Shown here in pieces: positions 10,987-23,064 of a stretch of DNA of 64,000 nucleotides; the stretch's first letter is position 1, and the number at the start of each line of letters is the position of its first letter. The DNA comes from Melitaea cinxia (taxonomy: Eukaryota; Arthropoda; Insecta; Lepidoptera; Nymphalidae), in NCBI RefSeq assembly GCF_905220565.1, contig NC_059398.1:15521210-15585209 (forward strand). Reading direction: 5' to 3'. Both the position numbers and the translations under genes were made by a program. Below the pieces are notes generated by a model, which was not told the DNA's origin, searched no databases, and saw only the letters and a list, made by a program, of their open reading frames with translations.

Positions 10987-12200
10987 TTTTAACCGACTTC
11001 CAAAAAAGGAGGAGGTTCTCAATTCGACTGTAATTTTTTTTTTTTTTTTTTTATGTATGTTACATCAGAACTTTTGACCGTGTGGACCGATTTCGCAATT
11101 TTTTTTTTTAATCGAAAGGTGGTGTGTGCCAATTGGTCCCATTTAAATTTATTTGAGATCTAACAAGTACTTTTCCTTTTCTTTGGATTATAATAAAAGT
11201 TTGTCTTGTAATCTACACTACTAACTTCTACCTAGTTACTAACTTCTAGCACATTGGGTTCCCTGTAATGTTATGTATAAATTTTTAAACATTAAACAAA
11301 TAAATTAATAATTGTGTATGCTCGCAAACGAAAAAAAACCGACTTCAATTACATCGACGAGTAGTACAACGTAGATCGACGAAAAAATAGTCAAGTAACT
11401 GCGCTTTATCAAAGATTACTCGAAAAGTAGTTATCAGATCTCAATAAAATTTATATGTGACTACATGACAAACATCAGCTTTCGATTAAATTAAAAATTA
11501 TTAAAATCGGTACACCCAGTAAAAAGTTATTGCGGATTTTCAAGAAGTTCCCTTGATTTCTCTGGGACCCCATCATCAGATCCTAGTTTTCTTATCATGG
11601 TACCAAACTAGGGATATCTCCTTTCCAACAAAAAAAGAATTATCAAAATCGGTACACCCAATAAAAAGTTATTGCGGATTTTCAAGAAGTTCCCTCGATT
11701 TCTCTGGGATCCCATCATCAGATCCTGGTTTCCTTATCATGGTACCAAACTAAGGATATCTCCTTTCCAACAAAAAAAGAATTATCAAAATCGGTACACC
11801 CAGTAAAAATTTATTGCGGATTTTCAAGAATTTCCATCAATTTCTCTGGGATCCCATCATCAGATCCTGGTTTCCTTATCATGGAACTAAACTTGGGATA
11901 TCTCCTTTCCAACAAAAAAAGAATTATCAAAATCAGCACATCCAGTAGAAAGTTATGTGATATAATACAACGTAGGTCGACGAAAAAAGCGTCAAGTAAA
12001 AACGCATTATTAGATATAGCTCGAAAAGTAGTTGTTAGATCTCAAATAAATTTAAATGGGACCAATTGGCACACACCACCTTTCGATTAAAAGAAAATTT
12101 GTCGAAATCGCTCCACCCAGTCAAAAGTTCTGATGTAGCGTACATAAAAAAAAAACAGTCGAATTGAGAACCTCCTCCTTTTTTGGAAGTCGGTTAAAAA
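10987..12200. mobile_element. Inverted-repeat element family D with three 142-bp internal units
   Basis: A full plus-oriented copy runs from about 11309 (AATTGTGTATGCTCGCAAACG, then ACCGACTTCAATTACATCG) to 12200 (...CTTTTTTGGAAGTCGGTT). A reverse fragment at 10987-11180 pairs with 12010-12200, so the block has near-matching inverted ends of about 190 bp. Inside, units beginning AAAATCGGTACACCCAGTAA repeat at 11503, 11645, 11787 and 11929 (period 142). No protein is encoded, so it is a non-autonomous element. Other copies: 18045-18330, 22030-22318, 22671-24743, 42060-42290, 42585-42870 and 54805-55570. Confidence 0.75.
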
Positions 12201-12616
12201 AGAAGAAACTATTTAGACAAGCATAAAAAAATAAATGTTATTTATTAGTTTGGTAGAAGAAAAAACTTGTCGACTAGCATGATACATCTGGCAAAGATTC
12301 GCAGCAATGCTTTTTCAAATTAGTATTAAAAATCACCATCTTCATATTAAAAATAGACTATAAAATTTTAAACTTTATTTAATATCATATCAAAAATCGA
12401 CCGTTCCAGCGGGGATCGATAATATAAAATTTTGTTAAGTGTCGACATCGCAAAACACCTTAATGTATATTATTATTATAATATGCGATAAAAGGCGTTT
12501 ATATTATACTTATGTAATTTAAAAATTACTAAGGTATATAATACAAATTTATATAATACTAATTTGAAAAAAAGTATTTATATTTCGTAATAAAATATAA
12601 ATGCTTTATCAAAAAA

Positions 12617-13020
12617 AAACCTGCCAAGTGCGAGGCGGACTCGCACACCGATGATTCCGCAAAAAAATATTAAAAATATTATTATTATATGATGTTACTG
12701 AAAATTTATGCTTATCGCAATTTTTCCTTTATACCTATGTGCTATAAGACGTTCCTTCGTAACAAATTTCAAGATTCTGAGTTCAAGGGAAGTACCTACA
12801 CTGTAGGTTTTGATTCCTTTGCAAGTGTCGAAAATTTGCAGCATTAACAACATTTCATTTTTTTATAGCTCCAAATGATAGAAGACCTGAGTATTTGATA
12901 TGAATTTCAGCTTGATACCTCAACGCGTTCCTGAGAAAAGGGTTCAAAAGATCACAGGCGGACAACAGAGTAATCCTATAAGAGTTCCGTTTTTTCCTTT
13001 TGAGGTAAGGAACCCTAATT
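12617..13020. repeat. Dispersed lepidopteran repeat (CCAAGTGCGAGGCGGACTCG type)
   Basis: Starts AAGTGCGAGGCGGACTCGCA and ends TTGAGGTAAGGAACCCTAA. This arrangement is common in moth and butterfly genomes (recollection, not a search). No open frame. Only one copy is visible here. Confidence 0.5.
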
Positions 13021-13168
13021 AGTATCAAATATAGAATATAAAATATTGTTAGGTGTCGACATCGAAAATCGCCTCATCGCATTTTATTATGAAATTCACA
13101 CGAATTAATATTTAAACCGACTGCGTAAATTTCTGTGCTCGCCAATTTTAATATAATTACGATTGTTA

Positions 13169-13209
13169 ACTGAATTAGTAAACTACTCAAAGTAGTTTAC
13201 TAATTCAGT
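13169..13209. repeat. Perfect 19-bp-arm hairpin
   Basis: ACTGAATTAGTAAACTACT (13169-13187) is followed by a 3-nt loop and its exact reverse complement (13191-13209). A recent palindrome, as expected for a mini-MITE or replication-slippage product. The surrounding 13020-14381 holds no gene that I see. Confidence 0.8.
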
Positions 13210-14337
13210 GGTACCCTAACATAATATAGAGAATAAGAATAATGTTATTTTGCAGTCGTCAGAATAATATAAAATAGCTAAAGAAACTAGATTGTGAACA
13301 CAGATTAATGTTTTTTTTTTCATGAGGCGCTGATCTTTGTCAAAACTTAGATATAGGGCCTGAGGGTGTTTGAAATTTAGACTTCAAACGATTTCTTAAT
13401 ACAATAAAAGATACGTAAAAATATAAATTTAACCATTATACCTTAAAAAGGTTGCTGTAAATTAGAGTAAAAAAATGTATTTAAAAAAAAACAATAATGT
13501 TATTGACTGTTGTGAAGGACATTTAAAGATTCGGGTAAAATATAGTACATAGTATTTCAAAGTAAGCTTTGTGATACACATAAATTGAACAATTACAAAA
13601 GTGACAAATCCTCAATGTCATAATACGAGTATCATTACTAAAAATATTTTTATTTCCTCTCATCGACTACCAATCACAAACTTCTATTGGAATAATAATG
13701 CGACTTCGATTTTTTTTTTGTCTACCCTTAATTTATTCAAGTGAAAAAAAACAAGTCATAGCATGCAAGCATTTCCTTTTAATTTCGCAATTACAAAAGA
13801 TACAGGTCTAAAAATAATACAAACATTTATCATCATTGACGTATATTTCTGATGACACTTACAATCATTATTAAAACCATTGTTTTAGAAAAACATTTTA
13901 AAGCGATCAATAATTTATTAACTTCATTTTGTTCGTTTTTAAGTACATAAGTCAATCACATATATAATACATAAATAATACTTATATCAAGATGTGTGTT
14001 TGCGTGTGTCGTTTTTTTTTTTTTGTATATTTACACGTGGACGCAATAATTTTAGAATAGTTTATAATGTATAATGTTCATCTCAGAAATGATCAATTCT
14101 ACCTAGCAAATTATGCTAACTAAATACGATTATGTCAAGAGACGTTCTTGTTTTATATTAGTTCTAAAGATATTTTGACAAATATTAAATAGGGCAATAT
14201 CATCTTAATTCTAAACAGTAGTGCTGGAAATATAACTAACAATATCCTTTAGACAACGTAATAATATTTGATAAAAGATTAATAAACAAAATGCTTGAAT
14301 AGAAATAAGTTAATAACTATTAAATACAGAAATAGTT

Positions 14338-14343
14338 TTTATT
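14338..14343 (-). terminator. Polyadenylation signal of T1
   Basis: TTTATT on the plus strand is AATAAA on the minus strand, about 40 nt downstream of the T1 stop codon. The 3' UTR would be very short. Confidence 0.5.
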
Positions 14344-14381
14344 TTATCCTTAGTATCTATTTATATAATTTAATACATATT

Positions 14382-16649
14382 TTAAGGAAACTCTCGCTCC
14401 TGCCTTGAAATGTTAGCCAGCCACAATCCGCCCGCGACAATCAGAGCCTGAAACACAATAAGAACCTTTTTATAAACTGCCAGATAGTTTCACTCGATTA
14501 GCTACCGGTACCGTCGGAATATCTGAACAGGCTAATGATTAATTTATGGATCGCCAGGTTGATACCTTAGTAAGTCGTTACATTTTTTTTTTTTTATAAA
14601 ACTAGGTCGGCAAACGAGCGTACGGCTCGCATGCTGGTAAGCGATTATCGTAGAAGCATTGCAAGCGACCTTATCCCCCATCCCCCAGGAGTTACCTTTA
14701 CACACCACAGGAACACAGCACTGCTTGAAATCAGTATTATTTAGATGTGATCTTCTGTAAGGTCGCGATACTGCTCCAGGTTTTAAGCAGAATATTTCTT
14801 GCCCTGCTTCAGTAACGGTTTTTAGTTAAGTAGTTTTGTGTGAAAAGTAACAAAAATCCAACCGCGGACGATCCATTTACAACATTACTAGTTACGCTTC
14901 AGCCTGTAATATCCCTCTGCTGGGCATTTTGTACTAAAACACAGTTTATATATCATTTTTCAAAAGAGTAACTGCGGAGTTTCTTGCCGATTCTTCTCTG
15001 CTGAATCTACGTTCCGAATCGATGGTAGCTTTACTTCTACAAATATAATAATTTATTTTTAAAGTTTTAATTTGTAAAATGGCGATTCGAAAGTGCTCTT
15101 GGAGCCTATTTGAATAAAGCTGTTTTTGATTTTGATAGGACTCTTTCCCCCATGTAGGAAGAAGAATCGGTGCTTAATCCACTATGCTGTTTCAATGCGG
15201 GTTAGCGGATATATTCCCTACTATGAGTAACGATCGCTATCAGATGCACATGATAACAACCGGGACCGACGGCTGGCTTGCCGTGCTCTACGAGGCACGG
15301 TGAGGAGACCCACAAGGACTGCATAAACATCCAGATCACGGCAAACATTTGTATGGCCGATACAAATGTTAGTCATCTGCGGGGATCGGACCCGCTACCT
15401 TCAGCGCAATAGTCACAAACCAGTGCTGTGACCGTTGCGCCAATATTACTAGTATTAGGACAAAATTTACATGGCTCATTAAAAAGTATAGAACAATAAG
15501 TCTATAACCGTAACGAATACATAGTTATTTCTTTCAAGGTGTAATGTAGGTACTTTAGAAGGCGTAATGAATCGAAACCACATTCAATATAATTGCCGCT
15601 TTCATATAGCGTATATGTATGTATATTATGAATATTGTTGATCATTAGTACTTATTGTAAACTGTCAGAACAGAAAGTGTCACAAAACCTTGTTACATCT
15701 GTTAAATAAATTTTTTATTTGTCGTGTCCTAAAATTCTAACAGTCTAACCTAATCTCTTTTTTTTAATTTTGCTCTTAATATTTTGGACCTATTTTAAAA
15801 TTCTGTCTCGTTTGTCATTATTTTCATCTTCAAGTAACGTATTGTATTTTAAAAATTTAATAAAAATACAATGATAATGTAGGTGCCTCTTGAGTAAATC
15901 GTCATACTCAGTCGACTAGCCCGTTGGGGTAGTATACAGTGACTCTCCTTTCTATTCCTTGGGTTGTGGTTGTTATAATAATATAAATAATTATAAAACT
16001 CACCTGCATTAAAACTAAAAATACTCCCGATAACCCAATAGTCGTCGCATGGGACTCCACCCAGTTACCGAAGACTTCTGAGCATCCAGTCTTATAAGCG
16101 GTAGCAATACTGCAGTTGAAAGTCGTGATTGTACCGTAGACATGGTCACAACAGCTGATAGGAACTCCTTGAGTCGCCACTGTGTTTAACGGAGTCAACC
16201 AATCACTTGAATTTAGCACGCCACAGCAAGTGAACTGGAAATTTAGAACAACTTTCAACACACATGATTGTATCATGTTATAAAACAATGTAAATAAACG
16301 TGTTATTTAATAAACAGCATGTAATAGAATCCACATTGAAACGAGGTAAATGAGCTAAAGATTGGAGACGAAGATTTTAAACAAAAAATTATATTGTGCT
16401 GTAATTATATTGTGTGTGTAGCTGTGCCCGCAACTTTTTCCGCGTGGAATTTAACAAAATAGTTATTGTTCAGTTTGCAGAGTTATAAGAAAAAAATCTA
16501 AAATGAAAATAGCCTAAGTTACTCCTTATTACATTAGCTATCTGCTAGTGAAAATCCTGTCAAATTCGTCCAGCCGCTTCAGAGATTAGCCGGAATAAAC
16601 AGACAAATTCTAAAAAATATTATTTTGGTATATGTACCGTGTTACACAA

Positions 16650-16706
<57 letters not shown>

Positions 16707-16971
16707 CCCGTTGGACCGATGATCTACGTGAGATTGCCGGTGTAGGCTGGATGAGGATTGCGGAAGACCGGGATGCCTGGCGCGAACTTGGGGAGGCCTA
16801 TATCCAGCAGTGGACTGCGGTAGGCTGAAGTAAAATATATATCATTACAGCCTATACAGTCCACTGCTGGATATAGGCCTCCACAAGTTTACGCCAAAAA
16901 TTACGTGAACTCATGTGTTTTGCCCATAGTCACAACGCTGGGCAGGCGGGTTGGTGACCGCAGTATAAATA

Positions 16972-17016
<45 letters not shown>

Positions 17017-20000
17017 ATACTAGCTGACCCCGCAAACGTTATTTTACCATATGTTTATAACCCCCGAAATCCCCCCCCCCCTTATAACTTAGGAGTATGA
17101 AAAATAGATGTTAGCCGATTCTCAGATCTACTCGTACCTGAAATGCACACAAAATTTCATAAAAATCGGTCAAGCTGTTTCGGAGGAGTATTGTAACTAA
17201 CATTTTGACAGTATAGATGGTTATAGGACAGTATAGATGTGGTTATAGTTTGTTGTTAATATTTTCCAATTTAAAACTTACTAAAAAACTACTAACTCTG
17301 TCTAATTAACAAGTAAAAACGTACGTCAGTCTGCACTTCATCCCACAGCTTAGTAACCTCAAAGCTCTTTTCACCGTAGAGGTCCATTGTTTCGATGAGC
17401 TTCTTCTGAACAAGCGCAATCGTGTTTCCACGCAGAACATAGCCTGCGATACACGCTGATAGTTGGAATATGAACATCAAGATCATGGCTCCTACGAACT
17501 GAAAATGTTATAAAATTTATAATAGGAAAAATATTTTTTATCTTGGATAGTAAACTAGCGTACGGCATACAAGATGGTAAGCGGTCACCGTAGCCTATAG
17601 ATGCCTGCAACACCAAAAGCTAAGCAAACGCGTTGCCAACTCTACCCTGACCCACCCTAGAAGCTCTCTCCACCTTACGCTCACCACAGGAACACAACAC
17701 TGCTTGAGAGCAGTGTTATTTAGCTGTGATCTTCTGTAAGGTTGAGGAAGTTGCCCAGACGGGCTGCTTTATGGCATATCAATATTTGGGGTGGGTTGGC
17801 GAATGCTAGCGCGAGCCCATCTCGCCTCACCCAGGTGGATGACTGCTCACACGTTGTGGTTTTTGGTCAGTAAAAGTCTAACATAACCTATCCGGTTCCT
17901 CCGCGATGGAGGGGTATCCATGAGGATTTTACCCAGGTCAAAATTGGCATTTCAAAATCAAAATTCTCTAAGTTATATTTCTTTTATATTTTAAACTGAA
18001 ACGGGTAAAAACTTGATTACAGAGAAGATGTGCCCAACATTTTTTTTAACCGACTTCAAAAAAGGAGGAGGTTACTCAACTCGACCGTATATACCGACCG
18101 TATATATGTTTTTTATGTATGTTCTAAATAACTTCGTCATTTATGAATCTATTTTGTTAGTCCTTTTTTTATTGGAAAGGAGATAGTGTGGTACCATGAT
18201 AAGGAAAACGAAGATCTGATGATGGGATCCCAGAGAAATCGAGGGGAAACCATCGAAAATCCGCCTAACTTTTTACTGGGTGTACCGATTTTGATGATTT
18301 TTAATTTAATCGAAAGCCGATGTTTATCATGCGGAAAAAGTATGGGAATGGTGCAAAATACTGTAAATAATAATCTATAAATCGATCCAATAGTTTAAAA
18401 GATTTGTGACAACATGCCATGAACAGATTTAAAAATATTAGTGTTTATATCTGAATCAATACACTGTAATACCGCGTGCTTTATAGTATTAATAGATTTT
18501 TGTGGCTTCGGTCTTTGGTTTCGTTTGTCAGCGCAAACTCTACCACATCTGACCAGTCTTGCTTGTCATTCGAGATTAAGGGTTTACGTCAATTTAATAT
18601 ATCCATTTTTCTACGGTTCCACCTACGAGATCATTTGAAAGTTAGTTTGTAAGACGTAACTTTTGAAATAGAGCCAAAAATAGTTATTTTCAAGAAATAT
18701 AGAATAGGTAGGTATACATACATATTAGTCATGGATTGAAAGGAATTCAGTTGGTGCTAATCCTGAGTGAAGTTTCAGAAAAATATTGTTAAAAAAGTTT
18801 AAATTTGAAGATAACTTCAATTTGGTATTCAAATTGGTATTTATGATTTTACTTAATACTGGTTCATATATTCAAAAAACTATTCGATTTGCTCTTGAAC
18901 CGTTATATTTCGATCCGACATGCAGCATAAGCGTAACGAATAGCTTTTTTTGTGTAGAAACCAGGCTTTAGATGGATAGAATTGCGACACAAATCGAAAA
19001 GATTAATAATCATAATTGTATCTCTAATAAGTAAATCACAGAACTCGTAAGAACGAGATGTCAGTAAATTGCGGTACTTCTTCGACATATCACAATGCAT
19101 TGAAATGTCAAAAACTTATCACGATATAACGAATGATTGTTATTTTTATACATTTCTAAAATAATAAAAAGTGAATTTGGCAATCACTACAATCCCATTT
19201 TTTTCAACCAACATTCCTATTTCAAAAACGCAAATGTTTTAGAAAACGTTATAAATAAATGTCAATAATAATCTTTAACTTCAAAACATTAAAATAATAA
19301 AATTATTTGGGTTGTCACAGTCTGTAAATGTTTTTTTTAATATGTTTATTGTTTAAAATGTAGTTGTGGTGCACTATCAAAAACCCTAGTTTTATTACAC
19401 TACGACAAAATTCTCTATGTCCAGCAGTGGTTTGCAATAGGCTGAGCTGACTGACTGACTGACGACAAAACTGTACTAAGAAACATCGTCCTAGTCAAGA
19501 TGTATAAGTATATAGATACCTAATGTGGTTTTTCCACATAGACAACCAGTTAGGGTAAGATAGTTAATAATGACCTTTTAGCTATTGGTAAATGGAGAAA
19601 AGCCGACGGCCTAAACATAAATATTTAACTGAGGTAGGGCACAGCAGGAATGTCCTGCTCAAAATATGGAGCAGCCCGACTGGGGTAGTACCTCGACCTT
19701 ACAGAAGATTACAGCAAAATAATACTGTTTTCGAGCAGTATTGTGTGTCCTGTTGGTGAGTAAGGTGACCAGAGCTCCTGGGGGGATTGAGGATTGGATA
19801 GGCAACGCACTTGCGATGCTTTTGGTGTTGCAAGTGTCTATAAGCTACGGTAATCGCTTACCATCAGGTGAGCCGCACGCTTGTTTGCCGACCTAGTGAC
19901 ATAAAAAAAAAATCTAAATAAAACGAAAGTCATTATTATAGGAAGCTCCAAACTGCTCAGCCGTATTGATAAATCTGAACTACCTCCTGTTACATTTAAT

Positions 20001-21195
20001 GGATTTACCATTCCATATCGCAAAAACGTGAAAAATATAGGTGTTATCTTCGACCAACATCTCTCTTGGGGGTCCGCAAATATGTGAAATTAGGCGCAGA
20101 TTTTTCGCTTCTATTACACTATTATTATTATTATTCAGTTTTATTTGTATAAAAAAAGTAATAAAATGTATCTATTTAAAAACTGTTATCAATATTTTAT
20201 GTATCAATTTAATTATATAAGCGCTACTTATATACCTATCTTATATTTGTTTCCTATATTTTTTGTGCTTGAAAATTACGTGTAAAATAAATATAGCAGT
20301 ATAATTTTTGATAATATCAACTATATGACATCACTGCGCTACTTCTTACGTTTATGTAATTTTAATTTGCTTATTTTGAGATATGAAAGTAATTCTTTAT
20401 TTATTTTAATTAGCTGAGAACAAAAAAAAACACTTTCAGATTATATTCGCGTACGTACATTTGAGGTTTCAATAATAGACTAGGTAGGTATAACTCTATT
20501 AAGAAAGTAGGTCGCTGGCCGCACAGACAATAAAATGTTAATACCAACTAATTTAAGACTTGTCCGCACCTGGCCTTTGAGATAAAATTATTGTTCAAAC
20601 GATGAAACTTTAAATATTTATATTCTTTTTAAAATTTTAAAGAAACATCACTAGTAGGTATTATTTTAGAACGAGCTCTTTAATAAAAGTCCTTAATTCT
20701 TATCATACGTCATTTAAATTGAGAACAATCTCTATTGAAAGACTTTCATACTGTTTTCTGTTGTTATATGTTTACTTTCGTTCATTAAAAAAAAATATAG
20801 GTATAAACATTTAAAGTATTTATATATCATTTTATTAGATAATTTAATACTATTTTATTATTCGTGATCACTTACCCCCATGATAACGTAATAGTTCTCC
20901 TTGAAGGCTCCGTAGAAACCAGCAAAGGATATAAGGAAGATGATGATTCCGGTAGCGATGCAAAACGCGGGAAGAGAGAAAAATCTCTCAGACAGGAACA
21001 CATGGTACTCATTGTACGCGGATTGCACAGAACTACCGACGGACAGTACAATAATACCTGTTATCTGAAAAACACACTTCTTAAACAAACTGAACACTTC
21101 AAATAGAACACCTGTATGATCACTTCACTTACCAAAAACAATAAATTAATCGAAACTAAAGTATATTTGACCGTGGTGAAGATTTTCGCCAACAT
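14382..21195 (-). CDS. Tetraspanin T1 (five exons, 240 aa)
   Basis: Four-pass membrane protein that organises partner proteins in plasma or endosomal membranes. Exons on the minus strand: 21195-21133, 21064-20876, 17498-17325, 16234-16004 and 14447-14382, with GT/AG borders and all introns in phase 0. Exon 1 gives the N-tail and start of TM1 (MLAKIFTTVKY); exon 2 the small loop, TM2 and a FYGAFKENY inner turn (the classic CCG-type turn here lacks its cysteines); exon 3 TM3 (FVGAMILMFIFQLSACIAGYV) and the start of the large loop; exon 4 the large loop with CCG, a second CC pair and two more cysteines, then TM4; exon 5 the short tail ending RQEREFP. Total 21+63+58+77+21 residues, normal for the family. 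AATAAA at 14343-14338 (minus) lies about 40 nt past the stop. The specific orthologue is not assigned. Confidence 0.93.
14588..14828 (-). repeat. SINE family B copy in T1 intron 4
   Basis: Poly-T then ACTAGGTCGGCAAACGAGCG, AGGAACACAGCACTGCTTGA and GATCTTCTGTAAGGTCG: the reverse complement of the SINE B seen at 19625-19905. Confidence 0.7.
14891..15442 (-). repeat. SINE family A copy, split by a family C element
   Basis: Minus-oriented SINE A: 3' end at 14891 (CGCTTCAGCCTGTAATATCC) and tRNA-like head at the right end (reverse complement of 15360-15442 carries an A-box and GGGTCCGATCCCC B-box). Between 14928 and 15137 a separate element is inserted; SINE sequence resumes with CTCTTTCCCCCATGTAGG. 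Lies in T1 intron 4. Confidence 0.7.
14928..15137 (+). mobile_element. Family C short element nested in SINE A
   Basis: GTACTAAAACACAGTTTATA ... GAGTAACTGCGGAGTTTCTT ... ATTTTGAT. Closely matches 34194-34400 (plus) and, reversed, about 49440-49610. About 210 bp, no coding capacity. Confidence 0.65.
16420..16650 (+). repeat. Dispersed repeat family F (TGTGCCCGCAACTT type)
   Basis: AGCTGTGCCCGCAACTTTTT ... TCCAGCCGCTTCAGAGATTA ... GTATATGTACCGTG. Related stretches are at 25065-25235, 63030-63160 and 63545-63745. Lies in T1 intron 3. Confidence 0.55.
16656..17010. repeat. AT microsatellites flanking a head-to-head pair of RTE 3' ends
   Basis: (AT)n runs at about 16660-16702 and 16972-17000 (then GT). 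Between them, 16704-16828 (plus) is the C-terminal end of an RTE-type LINE ORF (residues such as GVGWMRIAEDRDAWRELGEA, ending QQWTAVG, stop at 16826-16828), and 16846-16970 (minus) is the 3' part of the RTE-tailed element seen whole at 24232. Both share the CCAGCAGTGGACTG end, so they can pair. Confidence 0.65.
16704..16828 (+). pseudogene. 3' end of an RTE-clade LINE reverse transcriptase ORF
   Basis: About 41 codons matching the conserved C-terminus of RTE LINE polyproteins (W-x-D-D-L, ...AGxxWMRxAxDRxxWRxLGEAYxQQW), ending in a stop, with the shared RTE 3' motif overlapping it. Everything upstream has been lost to 5' truncation, which is usual for LINE copies. Non-functional. Confidence 0.65.
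17545..17775 (-). repeat. SINE family B copy in T1 intron 2
   Basis: Reverse complement of SINE B (AAACTAGCGTACGGCATACA, CACAGGAACACAACACTGCT, GATCTTCTGTAAGGTTGAGG). It begins only about 50 bp upstream of T1 exon 3. The following 17776-17950 (GGCGAATGCTAGCGCGAGCC ... GGAGGGGTATCCATGAGG) looks like another repeat fragment of unknown family. Confidence 0.65.
18045..18330 (-). mobile_element. Family D element, short copy
   Basis: AACCGACTTCAAAAAAGGAG at the left end, then internal family D sequence (GATCTGATGATGGGATCCCA, TTTTTACTGGGTGTACCGAT, ATCGAAAGCCGATGTTTATC). Minus orientation, within T1 intron 2. The remaining 18330-19600 holds nothing I can name. Confidence 0.6.
19625..19905 (+). repeat. 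SINE family B, full-length reference copy
   Basis: Starts GAGGTAGGGCACAGCAGG, passes through CCAGAGCTCCTGGGGGGATT and ends CTTGTTTGCCGACCTAGTGA plus an A-run (19908-19917). Further copies: 40360-40645 (+), 14588-14828, 17545-17775, 53535-53790 and 61588-61862 (all -), with fragments at 9115-9720 and 52408-52450. Confidence 0.7.
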
Positions 21196-22029
21196 TTTGG
21201 CGCAGTCGAAAACCCAGCAATCAATTCCACGTGACGGGCAACCGATGTATGTTTTCTCTCAGGTATTTTTATCAGTATTATAATCTTGATAAGGAAAACA
21301 AGCGGATTTATCTAGCGCGGCACTCTCGTTTAACTATTTGACTATATGCCATTATTGTGAAATAATACGGTGACCTTCAGTGAAAATTACTTAGTTACTT
21401 ACAACTGGTTTTAATAATAATTTCAAAAATAAGATTTAGAATGATAATTATAATTAAATAATCAAAAATAAATTTAACTGCTATTTAATTCTAATGAAAA
21501 CTATTATGAAAAGTGTACATTATTTTTAATAACAATACTTTTGTTATATTTTAATAGAATAAACCACGATAAAAAAGAAAAACACAACAAAATTCACTAT
21601 TAGATTCCGTTTGGCTTCAACGAGGCGTTCACACGTGCCGGCATGAACTGGTACTAATTAACTAAATGTGCGATACATTTCTATCCTCATGCCATTTACA
21701 TTTTTATCGCAGTAAGTGCCCACTTGCCTTTTATAATCACTGACATAAACCTTACGTACCTCATGTGAATTTACATTAACTTAATTACTACTTTATAATG
21801 AAAAATATTTTTAGTTTACTACTTAAACAGAAGTAGTATTTGTAACCACAAAAATGAAACTACAACATTACACTTACTATATTTACATTATTTTGTTAGA
21901 CTAGGTCACTCGTGCGATGGTTTTATTTAATTTAATTAAGTTTTGCCTGAGTTGAATTTGGAGGACGGCATACAGGACTATAGCCCCGAAGCCTCCATAA
22001 AGGAGTGATGTCCACAACAAATATTTAAA

Positions 22030-22318
22030 ATAATGGTGTTTGCACGTAAACGAAAAAAACCGACTTTAATTGACATCGATAAATAATCAACGTAGGTAGC
22101 CGACAGAATAATCAATTAAATACGCATTATTAGAGATTACTCACAAAGTCCTCATTAGATCTTGATCAAATTAATTTGGGACCACATAAAAAACACTAGC
22201 TTTCGATTTGAAAAAAGAATCATTGAAATCGGCATACCTAGTAAAAAGTTAAAAGGTAACACACATAAAAAGCACAGTCAAATTAAGAGCCTCCCCCTTC
22301 TTTTGAAGTCAGTCAAAA
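22030..22318 (+). mobile_element. Family D element, internally deleted copy
   Basis: Starts near TGTTTGCACGTAAACG, then ACCGACTTTAATTGACATCG, and ends CTTCTTTTGAAGTCAGTC. It lacks the 142-bp units. The flanking 21196-22030 is AT-rich and holds no gene I can see; T1's promoter should lie at its left end. Confidence 0.6.
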
Positions 22319-23064
22319 ATTAAGATACTTACCCGCCTCTTTTTTTGTAAACGGTCATTTTTCATATCATAACTTAATAATATTCTTAAATATTAACGCA
22401 CAATATTTCCATTTTTGTTGACCTCGATACATTCGGAGGTATTTAACTACATTAACATACTTTTTTTGAAATAATTTTATTTGTTCGAATATTTTTTGAA
22501 ACTCCTGACAGAAGAAATGTTTCATTTATTTGGAAAATAATTAGGAGCCTACATTTATTCGTTGCTCCAAAACGTCTAAATTAGCCCCTGAGTTTTACTC
22601 ATAAATTCAAACTTAGGTAATCCTAAATAATAGTCAAGTTTAGTTATACTGTTTCACTGACTGTGAATAAATAATTGTGTTTGCTTGCAAACGAAAAAAA
22701 AAACCGACTTCAATTACATCGACGAGTAATACAACGTAGATCGATGAAAAAATAGTTAACTAACTACGTGTTATCAAAGATTATTCAAAAAGCAGTTATT
22801 AGATCTCGATAAAATTTATATGTGACCACATGATAAACATCAGCTTTCGATTAAATTAAAAACACCCAGTAAAAAGTTATTGCGGATTTTCGAGAGTTTC
22901 CCTCAATTTCTCTGGGATCCCATCATCAGATCCTGGTTTTCTTATCATGGTACCAAACTAGCGATATCCTCTTTCCAACAAAAAAAGAATTATCAAAATC
23001 GGTACATCCAATAGAAAGTTATGCGGTATAATACAACGTAGGTCGACAAAAAAAGCGTCAAGTA

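Noticed and set aside
16625..16828. Stand-alone 67-codon gene
   Set aside because: N-terminal part is AT/CA microsatellite translation; only the last about 41 codons are real and belong to a truncated RTE LINE.
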